Shown: positions 26,048 through 35,045 of the stretch, in pieces
Numbering within the stretch: the stretch's first letter is position 1
Layout: the number at the start of each line of letters is the position of its first letter
Assembly (NCBI RefSeq): GCF_004151105.1
Contig: NZ_PHRF01000146.1
Location: forward strand, 1 to 64,000
Direction of reading: 5' to 3'
Length of the DNA: 64,000 nucleotides
Source: Streptomyces sp. L-9-10
GTDB lineage: Bacteria; Actinomycetota; Actinomycetes; Streptomycetales; Streptomycetaceae
Made by a program: the position numbers and the translations under genes
Notes under the pieces: generated by a model
Databases searched by the model: none
Seen by the model: the letters and a program-made list of their open reading frames with translations, nothing else
What the model was told of the DNA's origin: nothing

Positions 26048-27571
26048 ATGAGTGGATGCGGCTGCGGGCAGTCCCCCATCGCCATCGGCGGCTGTCAGCC
26101 CTCCAAGCCGGCCTGTCCCCCCGTTACTTGTCCCCCCGTTGCTTGTCCCGGCTCCAAGCCGTGCGAGCACTGCGAGACGACCCCACTGCGCGACTCCGCG
26201 CCGTACCGGGTCGCAGCAACCGCGAGCAGCACCGACCCGACGCCGTACTACACCATCGCCAACACCCATGCCGCACTGGACCCTGTCGTCGCCCAGACCA
26301 TCCTGAACAGCGGCACGGGCACGTTCCCGGCCGACGACGGGACGCACAACGGCCAGCACACCTGGCTCGCCGGCGTCGTGCACATCGACCCCACGTCACT
26401 GCGCGGCAACCCCACCAGCGTCACGATCAGCGCCTCGGTCCATGTCCACAACGACGGCAGGAACACGGCCTGCCAACTCTACGGCCGCTTTGCCCTGTGG
26501 AACGGCACGACCCCGATCCGCACCGATCTCCTGGGCCCACCCGATTTGCCGGCCGGTGGTGACGACAACGGCGTCATCCCACCGACCACCGTGTCCCTCG
26601 CGGACGTCCTCGCGGGAAAGATCGTCGTCGAGCTCAACCTGGAAACAGGCAACGACGACACCTGCCGAGTCGGCCCCAAGCAGTGGACCGTCGACAGCTT
26701 CGTCCTCACCGTCCAGGCGTCCGCCCCGGGCTGCGGCAGGCCGTTCCTCCGTACGACCTGCCGTAACTGCGACGGCGCGGTCACCTGCACGACCGACACC
26801 CTCGACGGCTCGACTCCCTACGCCGCGGTCCCGCCGGTCATCCCGGTCCCCTCCTGCCAGGATGGATGCGCCACCGCCCGCCCTCCGTGCATCTCCACAG
26901 ACCGGGGCAACGCCATCACCCGGGGCAGCGACGGGTGTCTGTACGCACCCGACACGCCTGCTCTGGACCCGTCGCCGTGCAATGCCGCACGGAACACGAC
27001 CGGTGGGCTGCTCGTGCCGCGGATCGACCTGACGGGTATCGCTCCTGGCGGCAACAGCAGCACCGAACGGTCGGTGGACATCGACGTCACCGGGACGCCC
27101 GGCTGCCCCGAAAGGTGGAAGATCGGCGCCCGCCTCACGCCGGTGAGCGCGTTCCTCAACGCCGAGAGGCAGCACGCCAACCTCCTGGCCCAGGCAGGTA
27201 CCGACGTGCCGATCCCCGAGTCCGACATCGTGCTTCCGGAAGCCGGGGTGTACCACATCGACAGCGATGTACGGTACGCGCTCGGTTCCGCCACCGGCGG
27301 CAGCGGCTACATCATCGGCTGGCTCAGGGACGAGACCACGGACACCCTCCTGACGAGCTTCACACAGATCGCGGCGATCAACGCGGCGAGGCAGGAGCAG
27401 CAAGGCGGAACCACACACATCATGACCGAGTACGCGGTCGCCTCCGGCCCCCGGACGGTCCGCCTGCACCTGATGTTCGTCCTCACCGGCGGCAAGATCT
27501 CCAACGCCGAGGCCGGCGGCACCGACAGCAATGGCGCAACGCGGATGCGCTTCCTCAAGGTCAGGGATTAG
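26048..27571 (+). CDS. cysteine-rich, structural-looking protein of unknown function, 507 aa
   Basis: ATG 26048 has a strong AAAAGGAG site. There is no signal peptide. Eight cysteines lie in the first 42 residues (CGCG, then repeated CPPV and CPGSKPCEHC patterns), and a second cysteine cluster at about 230-285 (TTCRNCDGAVTC, SCQDGCATARPPC). Between them and after are Thr/Gly-rich beta-type domains. The segment GNAITRGSDGCLYAPD near 297 and the end GGTDSNGATRMRFLKVRD recall phage tail or exosporium-type fibres with a jelly-roll head. I do not recognise the family; a cell-surface or phage-derived structural role is inference. Confidence 0.7.
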   Translation: MSGCGCGQSPIAIGGCQPSKPACPPVTCPPVACPGSKPCEHCETTPLRDSAPYRVAATASSTDPTPYYTIANTHAALDPVVAQTILNSGTGTFPADDGTHNGQHTWLAGVVHIDPTSLRGNPTSVTISASVHVHNDGRNTACQLYGRFALWNGTTPIRTDLLGPPDLPAGGDDNGVIPPTTVSLADVLAGKIVVELNLETGNDDTCRVGPKQWTVDSFVLTVQASAPGCGRPFLRTTCRNCDGAVTCTTDTLDGSTPYAAVPPVIPVPSCQDGCATARPPCISTDRGNAITRGSDGCLYAPDTPALDPSPCNAARNTTGGLLVPRIDLTGIAPGGNSSTERSVDIDVTGTPGCPERWKIGARLTPVSAFLNAERQHANLLAQAGTDVPIPESDIVLPEAGVYHIDSDVRYALGSATGGSGYIIGWLRDETTDTLLTSFTQIAAINAARQEQQGGTTHIMTEYAVASGPRTVRLHLMFVLTGGKISNAEAGGTDSNGATRMRFLKVRD

Positions 27572-28460
27572 GACGTCGCTTCGTTCGGTGAGTGGGCGTT
27601 GGCCGAGTGACGGTGTCGCGCTCGTAGACGCAGTCGAGCGCGATGCCCCAGCCGTCGCCGTTGCGACGGTCCAGGCGGTAGAAGATGCACGCGTTCGTCA
27701 CCACCTGCGACGGCAGCTCGTCGGCGCCTGTGACCACTACCCCCTGAGGGACTCGGATCGTGCGCGGCGGCAGCACTTGGGCTAGCGCGGTCACATCCAC
27801 GGGGGCAGCGGGGTCTCGATGGTGAAAAAGCGCGGTTGGGGGAATTCGCGCAGCCATCTCCAGCACTTGCCGGTGTCCGTGGCAACCCAAAGGTGGGTCA
27901 GGCGCTCGGTACGGCACCCGTTGATGAATTCGGCAGTGGTGAACTCTCCGGAGATCTTGATACGGGCCCGCCCGCCGTAGCTGCTGATCGCGTGCAACTC
28001 GGCCAGATTGGACACCGGGAAATAGAGATTGTCCTCGTTGAGATGCGCGACCACTTCTCGGCCGAACGTGTCAGTGTCGAATCGGCTCCAGGCACGTACG
28101 AGTTCACCTCGCACTCGTAGGTCATGGTGGCTGCGATATCTGGCGGGGACGGCAATCGCCGCGTCAGTGGCGATGCGGGTGGCGGCGAGCACCGTGAAGT
28201 ACGCCTCGTCGTCGGCCGGTCCGTCATCAGGCCCCGGCTCTGGCGGTCCGGCAGCAGATCCAGCACGACCGGGCCGACCTCAATCAATGCTCGGGCCTGG
28301 TCCGCCGAGCGGGGCGGGATCAGGGCACCGGCGCGCTGCTGGACTTCCGCGCGAACCTCGGGGTCCAGTTCCGTGGCGTGTTCCAGGCACGCCGCCAGGA
28401 GGTGGAGCCGGTTCCTGCCGTGGGCAGAGACGTTGTCGCGTGGGATGAGGCCGGTGAGCA
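27561..28460 (-). pseudogene. C-terminal part of a NACHT/STAND-type protein, frameshifted
   Basis: Three frames read in order leftward: LEHATELDPEVRAEVQQRAG to LPDRQSRGLMTD (to about 28210), then AVPARYRSHHDLRVRGELVR, AWSRFDTDTFGREVVAHLNE, ERLTHLWVATDTGKCWRWLR (28192-27791), then LAQVLPPRTIRVPQGVVV (to 27561). The pattern matches the repeat region downstream of NACHT domains in Streptomyces signalling ATPases. The ATPase domain is absent and at least two frameshifts are present. Confidence 0.6.
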
Positions 28461-28561
28461 GGCGAGTGCGTTCCGTTGGCCGGGAGTGGGCGACGGCCAT
28501 TCTGTGCGTACACCCGGCCTCTGGCGTATCGACGTACTCATCGACGAGGCACCGGCCGACG

Positions 28562-28848
28562 CCTGTACGCCGGTGTCCCTTGGCCGCAGCCGCGTGAACA
28601 TGTCGGCGGTGCAGGCGCCGCCGCGTACGTCCATCGCGATGCCCTGGGACAGGCCGAGGCCGGACGCGACGACACGCACAGTGCCGCTCTCCTCCACCTC
28701 GTACAGCTTGCCGCTGCCACCGGTGGCGTAGAGGGTGGTGCCGCTGTGGGCGATGCCGCGCAGGTTGCCCAGGCGCGTGGCGACGGTGGAGCGCGCGGCT
28801 GTCACCAGGTTCACCGTGCGCAGTTCGCCGTTGTTGACGGGGAGAGGT
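28562..28848 (-). pseudogene. NHL/SMP-30-like beta-propeller scrap
   Basis: Read leftward: NGELRTVNLVTAARSTVATR, LGNLRGIAHSGTTLYATGGS, GKLYEVEESGTVRVVASGLG and DVRGGACTADMF, two to three beta-propeller blades. Its upper end overlaps the last codons of the zinc ABC ATPase gene in another frame, so the ATPase tail is written over this scrap. Confidence 0.55.
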
Positions 28849-29608
28849 GTAGTGGCTCGGTGGGTCGGAGTGGTTGCCAGATTCGGGCCAGCGCCGACGT
28901 GGTGAGCACCTGGTCGGGGTGCCCTCGTCCGGCGAGGCGGCCGTCCTGGAGAAGGAGGCAGCAGTCCGCCGCACGTGCGACCTCCAGGTCGTGTGTGGCG
29001 TGGACGACTGTCACGCCGTCGGCGACGAGCGCCGTCAGCAGGGCCCCGATCCGCTCCCTCGCCTCCGGGTCCAGGCCCGTGGTCGGTTCGTCGAGAAGCA
29101 TCAGGTCCGATTCCTGTGCCAACCCTTGTGCGACGAGGGCGCGTTGACGCTGTCCGCCCGACAGCTCTCCCAGTTGGCGTGAAGCGAGGTCGCCGATGCC
29201 GAGCCGGTCGAGTGCGGCGTCCACGGTCGCGTGGTCCCGGCGGGTCAGCCGACGCAACGGTCCGCGTTCGCCCCAGCGCCCCATCTCCACGGTCTGCCGG
29301 ACGGTGAGCGGCAGGGTGTCGCCTACGGCTCCGCGCTGGGGTACGAACGCGGGTGGCCGTTCTCCGTCGTGGTGCAGTTCGCCGGATGTCGGACGGATCA
29401 CACCGGCGAGAACGCCGAGCAGGGTCGACTTGCCGCTGCCGTTCGGGCCGACGAGTGCCGTCTTCGACAACTTCGGTATTGCCGCGCTGAGTTGCCGCAG
29501 TACAGGTCGTCCTGGATAGCCGGCGCACAAGTCGGTGAAACGGACGTGGGGGGTTCGTTCCCGGGAAGCGGCGGGCGAGGGGCCTGGTTTTATGAACATG
29601 ATTTTCAT
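28811..29608 (-). CDS. aztA: zinc ABC transporter ATPase (AztA-like)
   Basis: A 265-residue ABC ATPase: Walker A GPNGSGKST (54-62), signature LSGGQRQR, Walker B LMLLDEPTTG and the H-loop HATHDLEVA. ATG 29608 and ATG 29599 both lie in or beside the Zur-type box, so a nearly leaderless transcript is implied. It is divergent from the permease, solute-binding protein and AztD-like genes, which completes an AztABCD-type importer. The last about ten codons read through a beta-propeller scrap and may not be ancestral. It should power zinc uptake with AztB. Confidence 0.88.
   Translation of the reverse strand: MKIMFIKPGPSPAASRERTPHVRFTDLCAGYPGRPVLRQLSAAIPKLSKTALVGPNGSGKSTLLGVLAGVIRPTSGELHHDGERPPAFVPQRGAVGDTLPLTVRQTVEMGRWGERGPLRRLTRRDHATVDAALDRLGIGDLASRQLGELSGGQRQRALVAQGLAQESDLMLLDEPTTGLDPEARERIGALLTALVADGVTVVHATHDLEVARAADCCLLLQDGRLAGRGHPDQVLTTSALARIWQPLRPTEPLHLSPSTTANCAR
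29593..29607. promoter_or_regulatory. Zur-type operator between aztA and aztB
   Basis: TGAACATGATTTTCA (29593-29607) is an almost perfect 15-bp dyad matching the known actinobacterial Zur box (TGAAAATGATTTTCA type) at all but one position. It sits in the divergent promoter and overlaps the aztA start, so zinc-loaded Zur should repress both directions. Confidence 0.8.
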
Positions 29609-29623
29609 TGTAGTGTCCTGGCC

Positions 29624-30505
29624 ATGGAATGGTTGACGGCCCCGTTCGAGGTGACCTTCGTGCAGCGAGCCCTGTGGGGCGGGATGCTCGTGTCCGCGAT
29701 CTGTGCGCTGGCGGGCACCTGGGTTGTCCTGAGAGGGATGGCCTTCCTCGGCGACGCCATGTCCCACGGCCTGCTTCCGGGGGTCGCCCTGGCCGCGCTG
29801 TCCGGGGGGAACCTGCTGGTGGGTGCGGTGACCAGCGCCGCCGTCATGACGGCGGGTGTCACCGTTCTCGGGCGTACGCCGAGGTTGTCGCAGGACACCG
29901 GTATCGGGCTGCTCTTCGTCGGCATGCTGTCGCTCGGCGTGATCATCGTGTCGCGCTCGCAGTCCTTCGCGGTGGATCTGACCGGCTTCCTGTTCGGTGA
30001 CGTCCTCGCCGTCCGGCAGCAGGACCTCTTCCTGCTCGCGGTGGCGTTGTTCGCGGCACTGGCGGTGTCGGTCCTCGGGCACCGTGCCTTCCTGGCCCTG
30101 GCGTTCGACTCACGCAAGGCTCAGACCCTGGGGCTTCGCCCTCGCCTGGCCCACGCCGTGCTGCTCGGCCTGCTCGGACTCGCGATCGTCGCCTCGTTCC
30201 ACATCGTCGGAACGCTACTTGTCCTCGGCCTGCTCATCGCTCCGCCGGCAGCGGCCCTGCCGTGGGCGCGCGGTGTCCGCGGGGTCATGGCGCTCGCCGC
30301 ACTCCTCGGCGTCGCCGCCACGTTCGGCGGCCTGTTGCTGTCCTGGCACCTGGGCACCGCCGCCGGTGCGACCGTCTCGGCCCTCGCGGTGAGCCTGTTC
30401 TTCCTCTCCCACGTGGCGTCCGGTGTACGTCACCGCCATGCGCGTCTCTCCCCCCCGTTCCCGCCCTTGAAGTCAACTGAAAGAAGCTTGAGGCGATCGT
30501 CATGA
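29624..30505 (+). CDS. aztB: zinc ABC transporter permease (AztB-like)
   Basis: A 293-residue ABC-3-family permease from ATG 29624, 17 bases beyond the Zur box. About eight to nine hydrophobic helices; GMAFLGDAMSHGLLPGVALA is the family's conserved cytoplasmic-loop region. The next gene starts within its stop codon (ATGA), so the two are translationally coupled. It forms the membrane channel for zinc delivered by the AztC-like protein and driven by AztA. A hydrophilic C-terminal tail is longer than usual. Confidence 0.9.
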   Translation: MEWLTAPFEVTFVQRALWGGMLVSAICALAGTWVVLRGMAFLGDAMSHGLLPGVALAALSGGNLLVGAVTSAAVMTAGVTVLGRTPRLSQDTGIGLLFVGMLSLGVIIVSRSQSFAVDLTGFLFGDVLAVRQQDLFLLAVALFAALAVSVLGHRAFLALAFDSRKAQTLGLRPRLAHAVLLGLLGLAIVASFHIVGTLLVLGLLIAPPAAALPWARGVRGVMALAALLGVAATFGGLLLSWHLGTAAGATVSALAVSLFFLSHVASGVRHRHARLSPPFPPLKSTERSLRRSS

Positions 30506-31737
30506 CCGTCCGCAGAAACGTCACTCCATGGGCTTCGGCCGCACTGGTACTCACCGCGTTGCTCGCCGCGGGCTGCTCTGGGGAGAAACACAACGACCCA
30601 CGCCCCCTGGTGAGTTCCTCGTCCGTCACTCCGCACGGGTACGTCGCGGGAGCGCAGGAGGCCGCCGAGCAGCAGTCCCGCCTGCTCCTCAATGACCCCG
30701 ACAGCGGAAACAGCCGGGTTCTCGACCTCATCAGCGATACGGTGCACACGACGGCCCGGACGGAAGGCGCCGTCCGGCTGGTCACGGACGGACGGTTCGG
30801 CTACCTCCACACCTCCGGCGGCACGCACGTGCTCGACAGCGGCGCCTGGATGGTGGACCACGGGGACCATGTCCACTACTACAGCGCCGCGATACGTGGC
30901 GTCGGCGAGCTTCCCGTGGGCCGTCAGGCGCAGGTACGCAGCGACGCCGTCGTGACCGCCGTGACCGACGAGGACGGGAAGACCGTCCTCTACGACCGCG
31001 GCGAGCTGGAGAAGGGCACGATCGCTTCGTCCGGGACGCTGGCGGGCACGTACAGCGGCGCCGTCGTGCCGTACGAGGAGCACCTGCTCGCTTTCGCGGG
31101 CGAGGGCGGTACCACGAAGCTCGTCGTGCTGGACCGGAAGGGCGAGCGCGTCGCCTCCCCGGACGTGGAGTGCGAGGAGCCGCGCGGCGACGCCGTCACC
31201 CGTCGCGGCCTGGTCCTGGGCTGCGCCGACGGGGCCCTGCTCGTCCGCGAGAAGGACGGCGCCTTCACCGCCGAGGAGATCCCCTACGCCGAGGAAGTGC
31301 CGGCGGAGGGACGGGCCACCTCCTTCCGCCAGCGACCCGGCAGCGACACCCTCACCGCACCGGCCGGGGATGACGCCGTATGGGTCCTGGACGTCACCGA
31401 GCGGTTCTGGACCCGGGTGGACACCGGTCCCGTCATCGCCGCCAACACCGCCGGAGAGGGCTCCCCGCTGCTCGTTCTGGAGACCGACGGCTCGCTGCAC
31501 GGCTACGACATCGCCACCGGGAAGCAGACCGCGCGGACCAGGACACTCCTGACCGGAGAGGAGCCGGCCGGCACCGACGAAGGCGCCCCCGTCATCGAGG
31601 TCGACCGCAGCCGCGCCTACGTCAACGACCCCGAGGGCAAGAAGGTGTTCGAGATCGACTACAACGACAACCTGCGCATCGCACGCTCCTTCGACCTGGA
31701 CATCGAGCCGGTGCTCATGGCGGAGACCGGCCGATGA
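30502..31737 (+). CDS. aztD: AztD-like zinc-chaperone lipoprotein (first paralogue)
   Basis: A 411-residue protein with lipobox LAAGC (Cys25) and a repeated propeller-like pattern. His-rich DHGDHVHYYSAA near residue 120 recalls the metal site of AztD, the extracytoplasmic beta-propeller that hands zinc to AztC. Further putative ligands occur in VECEEPRGDA and LGCADGALL. It overlaps aztB by ATGA at its start and the AztC gene by ATGA at its end, so it is made with the importer. The order B-D-C differs from the A-B-C-D order of Paracoccus. Confidence 0.75.
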   Translation: MTVRRNVTPWASAALVLTALLAAGCSGEKHNDPRPLVSSSSVTPHGYVAGAQEAAEQQSRLLLNDPDSGNSRVLDLISDTVHTTARTEGAVRLVTDGRFGYLHTSGGTHVLDSGAWMVDHGDHVHYYSAAIRGVGELPVGRQAQVRSDAVVTAVTDEDGKTVLYDRGELEKGTIASSGTLAGTYSGAVVPYEEHLLAFAGEGGTTKLVVLDRKGERVASPDVECEEPRGDAVTRRGLVLGCADGALLVREKDGAFTAEEIPYAEEVPAEGRATSFRQRPGSDTLTAPAGDDAVWVLDVTERFWTRVDTGPVIAANTAGEGSPLLVLETDGSLHGYDIATGKQTARTRTLLTGEEPAGTDEGAPVIEVDRSRAYVNDPEGKKVFEIDYNDNLRIARSFDLDIEPVLMAETGR

Positions 31738-32711
31738 ACCGAGCCTCGGCGAAGCAGCGCGTGAGGGTGAGCGCGGCACGGCTGCGTCATCTGATCGTGG
31801 GCCTGCTCGCCCTCGCCACTGCGGCAGCCGTCTCCGCCTGCACCACCGGCGAGGAGCACCCCCGCATCGTCGTCACGACCAACATCCTCGGCGACATCAC
31901 CAGGGAGATCGCCGGTGACGAGGCCGACGTCACCGTCCTGATGAAGCCCAACGCCGATCCCCACTCCTTCGGCCTGACGGCGGTGCAGGCCGCCGAGCTG
32001 GAGCGCGCCGACCTGGTGGTCTACAACGGCCTGGGGCTGGAGGAGAACGTCCTGCGGCACGTGGACGCCGCCCGCGAGTCCGGCGTCGCCACCTTCGCGG
32101 TAGGCGACGCGGTCGACCCGCTCACCTTCCGGACGTCCGACGACGGCGGCCCCGAGGAAGACGAAGGACAACCCGACCCACACTTCTGGACCGATCCCGA
32201 CCGGGTGCGCAAGGCCACCGGCCTGCTGGCCGACCAGGTGATCGAGCACGTCGACGGTGTGGACGTCAGCGCGATACGCGCACATGCCGACCGCTACGGC
32301 GAAGAACTCACGGACCTCACCGCCTGGATGGAGAAGTCCTTCGACGGCGTCCCCGAGGACCAGCGCGCCCTGGTGACCAACCACCATGTTTTCGGATACC
32401 TCGCCGACCGCTTCGGCTTCCGGGTGATCGGCGCGGTCATCCCCAGCGGCACCACGCTGGCCTCACCCAGCTCCTCCGACCTGCGCTCGCTCACCGAGGC
32501 GATGGAGGAGGCCGGCGTGCGCACCGTGTTCGCCGACTCCTCCCAGCCGACACGGCTCGCCGAGGTCCTGCGCACGGAACTCGGCGGCCGGGTCCAGGTC
32601 GTGGAGCTGTATTCGGAGTCGCTGACCGCCGAGGGCGAGGGTGCCGACACCTACCTGCGGATGATGCGCGCCAACACCACCGCCATGGCCGACGGCCTCA
32701 CCGGCGGCTGA
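31734..32711 (+). CDS. aztC: zinc-binding solute-binding lipoprotein (AztC/ZnuA-like)
   Basis: A 325-residue cluster A-I metal-binding protein with lipobox VSAC (Cys36). Expected zinc ligands are present: His77 in NADPHSFGL, His150 in DPHFWTD, His217 in TNHHVFGY and Asp268 in FADSSQP. A short acidic loop (about 136-148) precedes the second histidine, in place of the long His-rich loop of ZnuA. It starts inside the stop of the AztD-like gene. It should capture zinc outside the membrane and deliver it to AztB. Confidence 0.92.
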   Translation: MNRASAKQRVRVSAARLRHLIVGLLALATAAAVSACTTGEEHPRIVVTTNILGDITREIAGDEADVTVLMKPNADPHSFGLTAVQAAELERADLVVYNGLGLEENVLRHVDAARESGVATFAVGDAVDPLTFRTSDDGGPEEDEGQPDPHFWTDPDRVRKATGLLADQVIEHVDGVDVSAIRAHADRYGEELTDLTAWMEKSFDGVPEDQRALVTNHHVFGYLADRFGFRVIGAVIPSGTTLASPSSSDLRSLTEAMEEAGVRTVFADSSQPTRLAEVLRTELGGRVQVVELYSESLTAEGEGADTYLRMMRANTTAMADGLTGG

Positions 32712-32802
32712 CTCCCTGAGCCTTCAACATGCACCGGCCGACCGGGCCGAAACCGTCATGCACCCACCGCCGCCACCGAGCGGCGCGGAAAGGAACACAC
32801 CG

Positions 32803-34002
32803 ATGAACACGTCGATACGCAGCAGAGCCCTCACCGGGACCGCACTCGCCCTGGCGGTGTCCACGGTCCTGACCGCGTGCGGAGGGGAGGACTCCTCCTC
32901 CGGCACCAAGGCCGCGGGCACCGCGAGCGCCACGCCCGCCGCCGCGGTCAAGGACCCGCTGGTCGCCACCTTCGACGGCGGCCTGTACATCCTGGACGGC
33001 GAGAGCCTCAAGCTGACCCGGACCATCGAGCTGTCCGGCTTCAACCGGGTCAACCCCGCCGGTGACGAGGACCACGTCGTCGTCTCCACCGACACCGGCT
33101 TCCGGGTGCTGGACGCCACCGGGCAGGCCCTTACCGATATCGAGTACAAGGGTGCCAAGCCCGGACACGTCGTACGGCACGCGGGAAAGACCGTGCTCTT
33201 CACCGACGGCACGGGGGCGGTCAATGTCTTCGACCCTGCGGACCTGAGCGGTGGCAAGAAGCCGGAAGGACGCACCTACACCTCCGCCGAGGCACATCAC
33301 GGTGTCGCCATCGAGCTGGCCAACGGCGAGCTCCTCAGCACCCTGGGCACCGAGGAGGAGCGGACCGGCGCGCTGGTGCTGGACGAGAAGAACAAGGAGA
33401 TCACGCGTAACGAGAAGTGCCCCGGTGTGCATGGTGAGGCGGCTGCCCGGAACGAGGCCATCGCCGTCGGCTGCGAGGACGGTGTCCTGATCTACCAGGA
33501 CGGGAAGTTCACCAAGGTCGACGCCCCCGACGACTACGGCCGCATCGGCAACCAGGCCGGCAGCGACGCCTCCCCCATCCTCCTGGGCGACTACAAGACC
33601 GACAAGGAGGCCGAGCTGGAACGGCCCACCCGCATCTCCCTCATCGACACCGAGAAGAAGAAGCTGCGCCTGGTGGACCTGGGCACCAGCTACTCCTTCC
33701 GCTCACTGGCCCGCGGCCCGGAGGGTGAGGCCCTCGTCCTCGGCACCGACGGCGCCATCCACGTCATCGACCAGAACAGCGGCGAGGTCGAGAGGAAGAT
33801 CCCCGCCGTGGGCACGTGGCAGGAGCCGCTGGACTGGCAGCAGGCCCGGCCCACGCTGTTCGTCCGCGACGACACCGCCTACGTCTCCGACCCCAGCGGG
33901 AAGGCCCTGCACGCCATCGACCTGGAGACCGGCAAGAAGATCACCTCGGTTGCTCTGCCGCAGAGCACCAACGAGCTGTCGGGCGTCGTCACCGGATCCT
34001 GA
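32803..34002 (+). CDS. second AztD-like zinc-chaperone lipoprotein
   Basis: A 399-residue protein with lipobox LTAC (Cys26), GGAAAGGA ribosome site and regular propeller-blade repeats (GLYILDGESLKL, GFRVLDATGQAL, AVNVFDPADL, AIHVIDQNSGEV, ALHAIDLETGKK). Putative metal residues lie in EAHHGVAIE and CPGVHGEA. It is clearly related to the gene at 30502 but shorter and more regular, and is closer to the typical AztD. It is 91 bases behind aztC and ends the operon; a terminator hairpin follows at 34131. Two AztD-like proteins in one locus is unusual. Confidence 0.85.
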   Translation: MNTSIRSRALTGTALALAVSTVLTACGGEDSSSGTKAAGTASATPAAAVKDPLVATFDGGLYILDGESLKLTRTIELSGFNRVNPAGDEDHVVVSTDTGFRVLDATGQALTDIEYKGAKPGHVVRHAGKTVLFTDGTGAVNVFDPADLSGGKKPEGRTYTSAEAHHGVAIELANGELLSTLGTEEERTGALVLDEKNKEITRNEKCPGVHGEAAARNEAIAVGCEDGVLIYQDGKFTKVDAPDDYGRIGNQAGSDASPILLGDYKTDKEAELERPTRISLIDTEKKKLRLVDLGTSYSFRSLARGPEGEALVLGTDGAIHVIDQNSGEVERKIPAVGTWQEPLDWQQARPTLFVRDDTAYVSDPSGKALHAIDLETGKKITSVALPQSTNELSGVVTGS

Positions 34003-34130
34003 CTGCGGCCTTCTCCTGGGCGGCAGGATGACGGCCGTCGTGGCCGCGGGCGAGGCCGGCCACGGGGCGGGGAGCGGACGCCGTCACGCCCCCTTGCCCC
34101 CGTGGCGTACGCGGCCGACGCTGTCCGGGG

Positions 34131-34162
34131 CTCGACGGCACTGGAGATCCGGTGCCGTCGAG
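34131..34162 (+). terminator. 11-bp hairpin terminator of the azt operon
   Basis: CTCGACGGCAC (34131-34141) and GTGCCGTCGAG (34152-34162) pair perfectly with a 10-base loop, 129 bases after the last azt gene. Confidence 0.7.
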
Positions 34163-34409
34163 TCCCTCGGTGCCGGGTGAATGCGGCAGCCGGTGCCCCG
34201 GGCTGCTCAGCTTGTACGAGCAAGGCTGCTCCTCCTGGGCCTGCCTGTTCAGGAGCAGTTCCGGTCCTTCAATGATCAGCGCGCTCTGTGCACGTTGACG
34301 GCACCCTTGAACGTCAACCCCACCGTGACACCGTGAGCAGCACCCCGCTCGCGCGGAGACCAGCGGGGACGCCCACTCCTTCCTGGTCAGTGCTGCGGTT
34401 CACGGAGCG

Positions 34410-35045
34410 TCAGTCGCTCAGGCACGCTTCGATCATCAGAGCGAGCCGGCGTTCCATCGCGATCAGGGTCTCGGAGGACAGGCTCTCCTCCTCGCCCAGG
34501 AGCGCGCCGATACCGAAGAGGCCGAGGCCCATGGTCAGGGATTCGAGCAGTCGGATCTTGGCCGGCGCTTCCGGATCCCCGGCGAGGAACTGGCGCCAGT
34601 GCCCCCGCGCCCTTCGTTCCAGCTCGTGCCTGAGGAGCTTCCCGCCGTCCAGGTCGATGGACCGGACGAGGGCGAGTGCGGGTGTTCTGCGGTCGACGTC
34701 CTGCCAGTAGGCCATGAGGTCGGATGCGAATTCACCGACGTCCGTCAGGGGTTGTGCCTCGTCGACGTGGGCCTGGGCCACCAGCTCGAAGAGCGCCCGC
34801 TTGGAGACGAAGTACCGGTTGACGAGGGCTGGTGTGACACCGGCGTCCTGGGCGATGTCCTGAAGGGTCACGTGGGCGAAGCCATGTTCCGCGAACCGCC
34901 GCGCCGCCGCTCGCAGAATGTCGTTGCGTGTCGCGGCGGAGTCCTTGGCACGGTGTGCGTCGCGTCCCTTCGGACGAGCCCGTCGCGTCCCGTCCGATGG
35001 ACCTGCGGCAGTCATACGAACCAGTCTGCCACAAGCGTCATTCAT
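34410..35045 (-). CDS. TetR-family regulator at the end of the dioxygenase operon
   Basis: A 211-residue TetR protein. ATG 35045 overlaps the reductase stop as ATGA, implying translational coupling; ATG 35015 is an alternative. The HTH reads ILRAAARRFAEHGFAHVTLQ, IAQDAGVTPALVNRYFVSK. The C-terminal domain has the TetR_C pattern with GLFGIGALLGEEE. Being encoded with the catabolic genes, it is the obvious candidate regulator of this cluster, perhaps sensing an aromatic substrate or metabolite. No operator copy was found with certainty. Confidence 0.9.
   Translation of the reverse strand: MNDACGRLVRMTAAGPSDGTRRARPKGRDAHRAKDSAATRNDILRAAARRFAEHGFAHVTLQDIAQDAGVTPALVNRYFVSKRALFELVAQAHVDEAQPLTDVGEFASDLMAYWQDVDRRTPALALVRSIDLDGGKLLRHELERRARGHWRQFLAGDPEAPAKIRLLESLTMGLGLFGIGALLGEEESLSSETLIAMERRLALMIEACLSD

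Noticed and set aside
26396..27469. 357-codon leftward frame opposite the cysteine-rich gene
   Set aside because: The + strand gene has a strong ribosome site and a clean domain pattern; the leftward frame has no start signal or motif.
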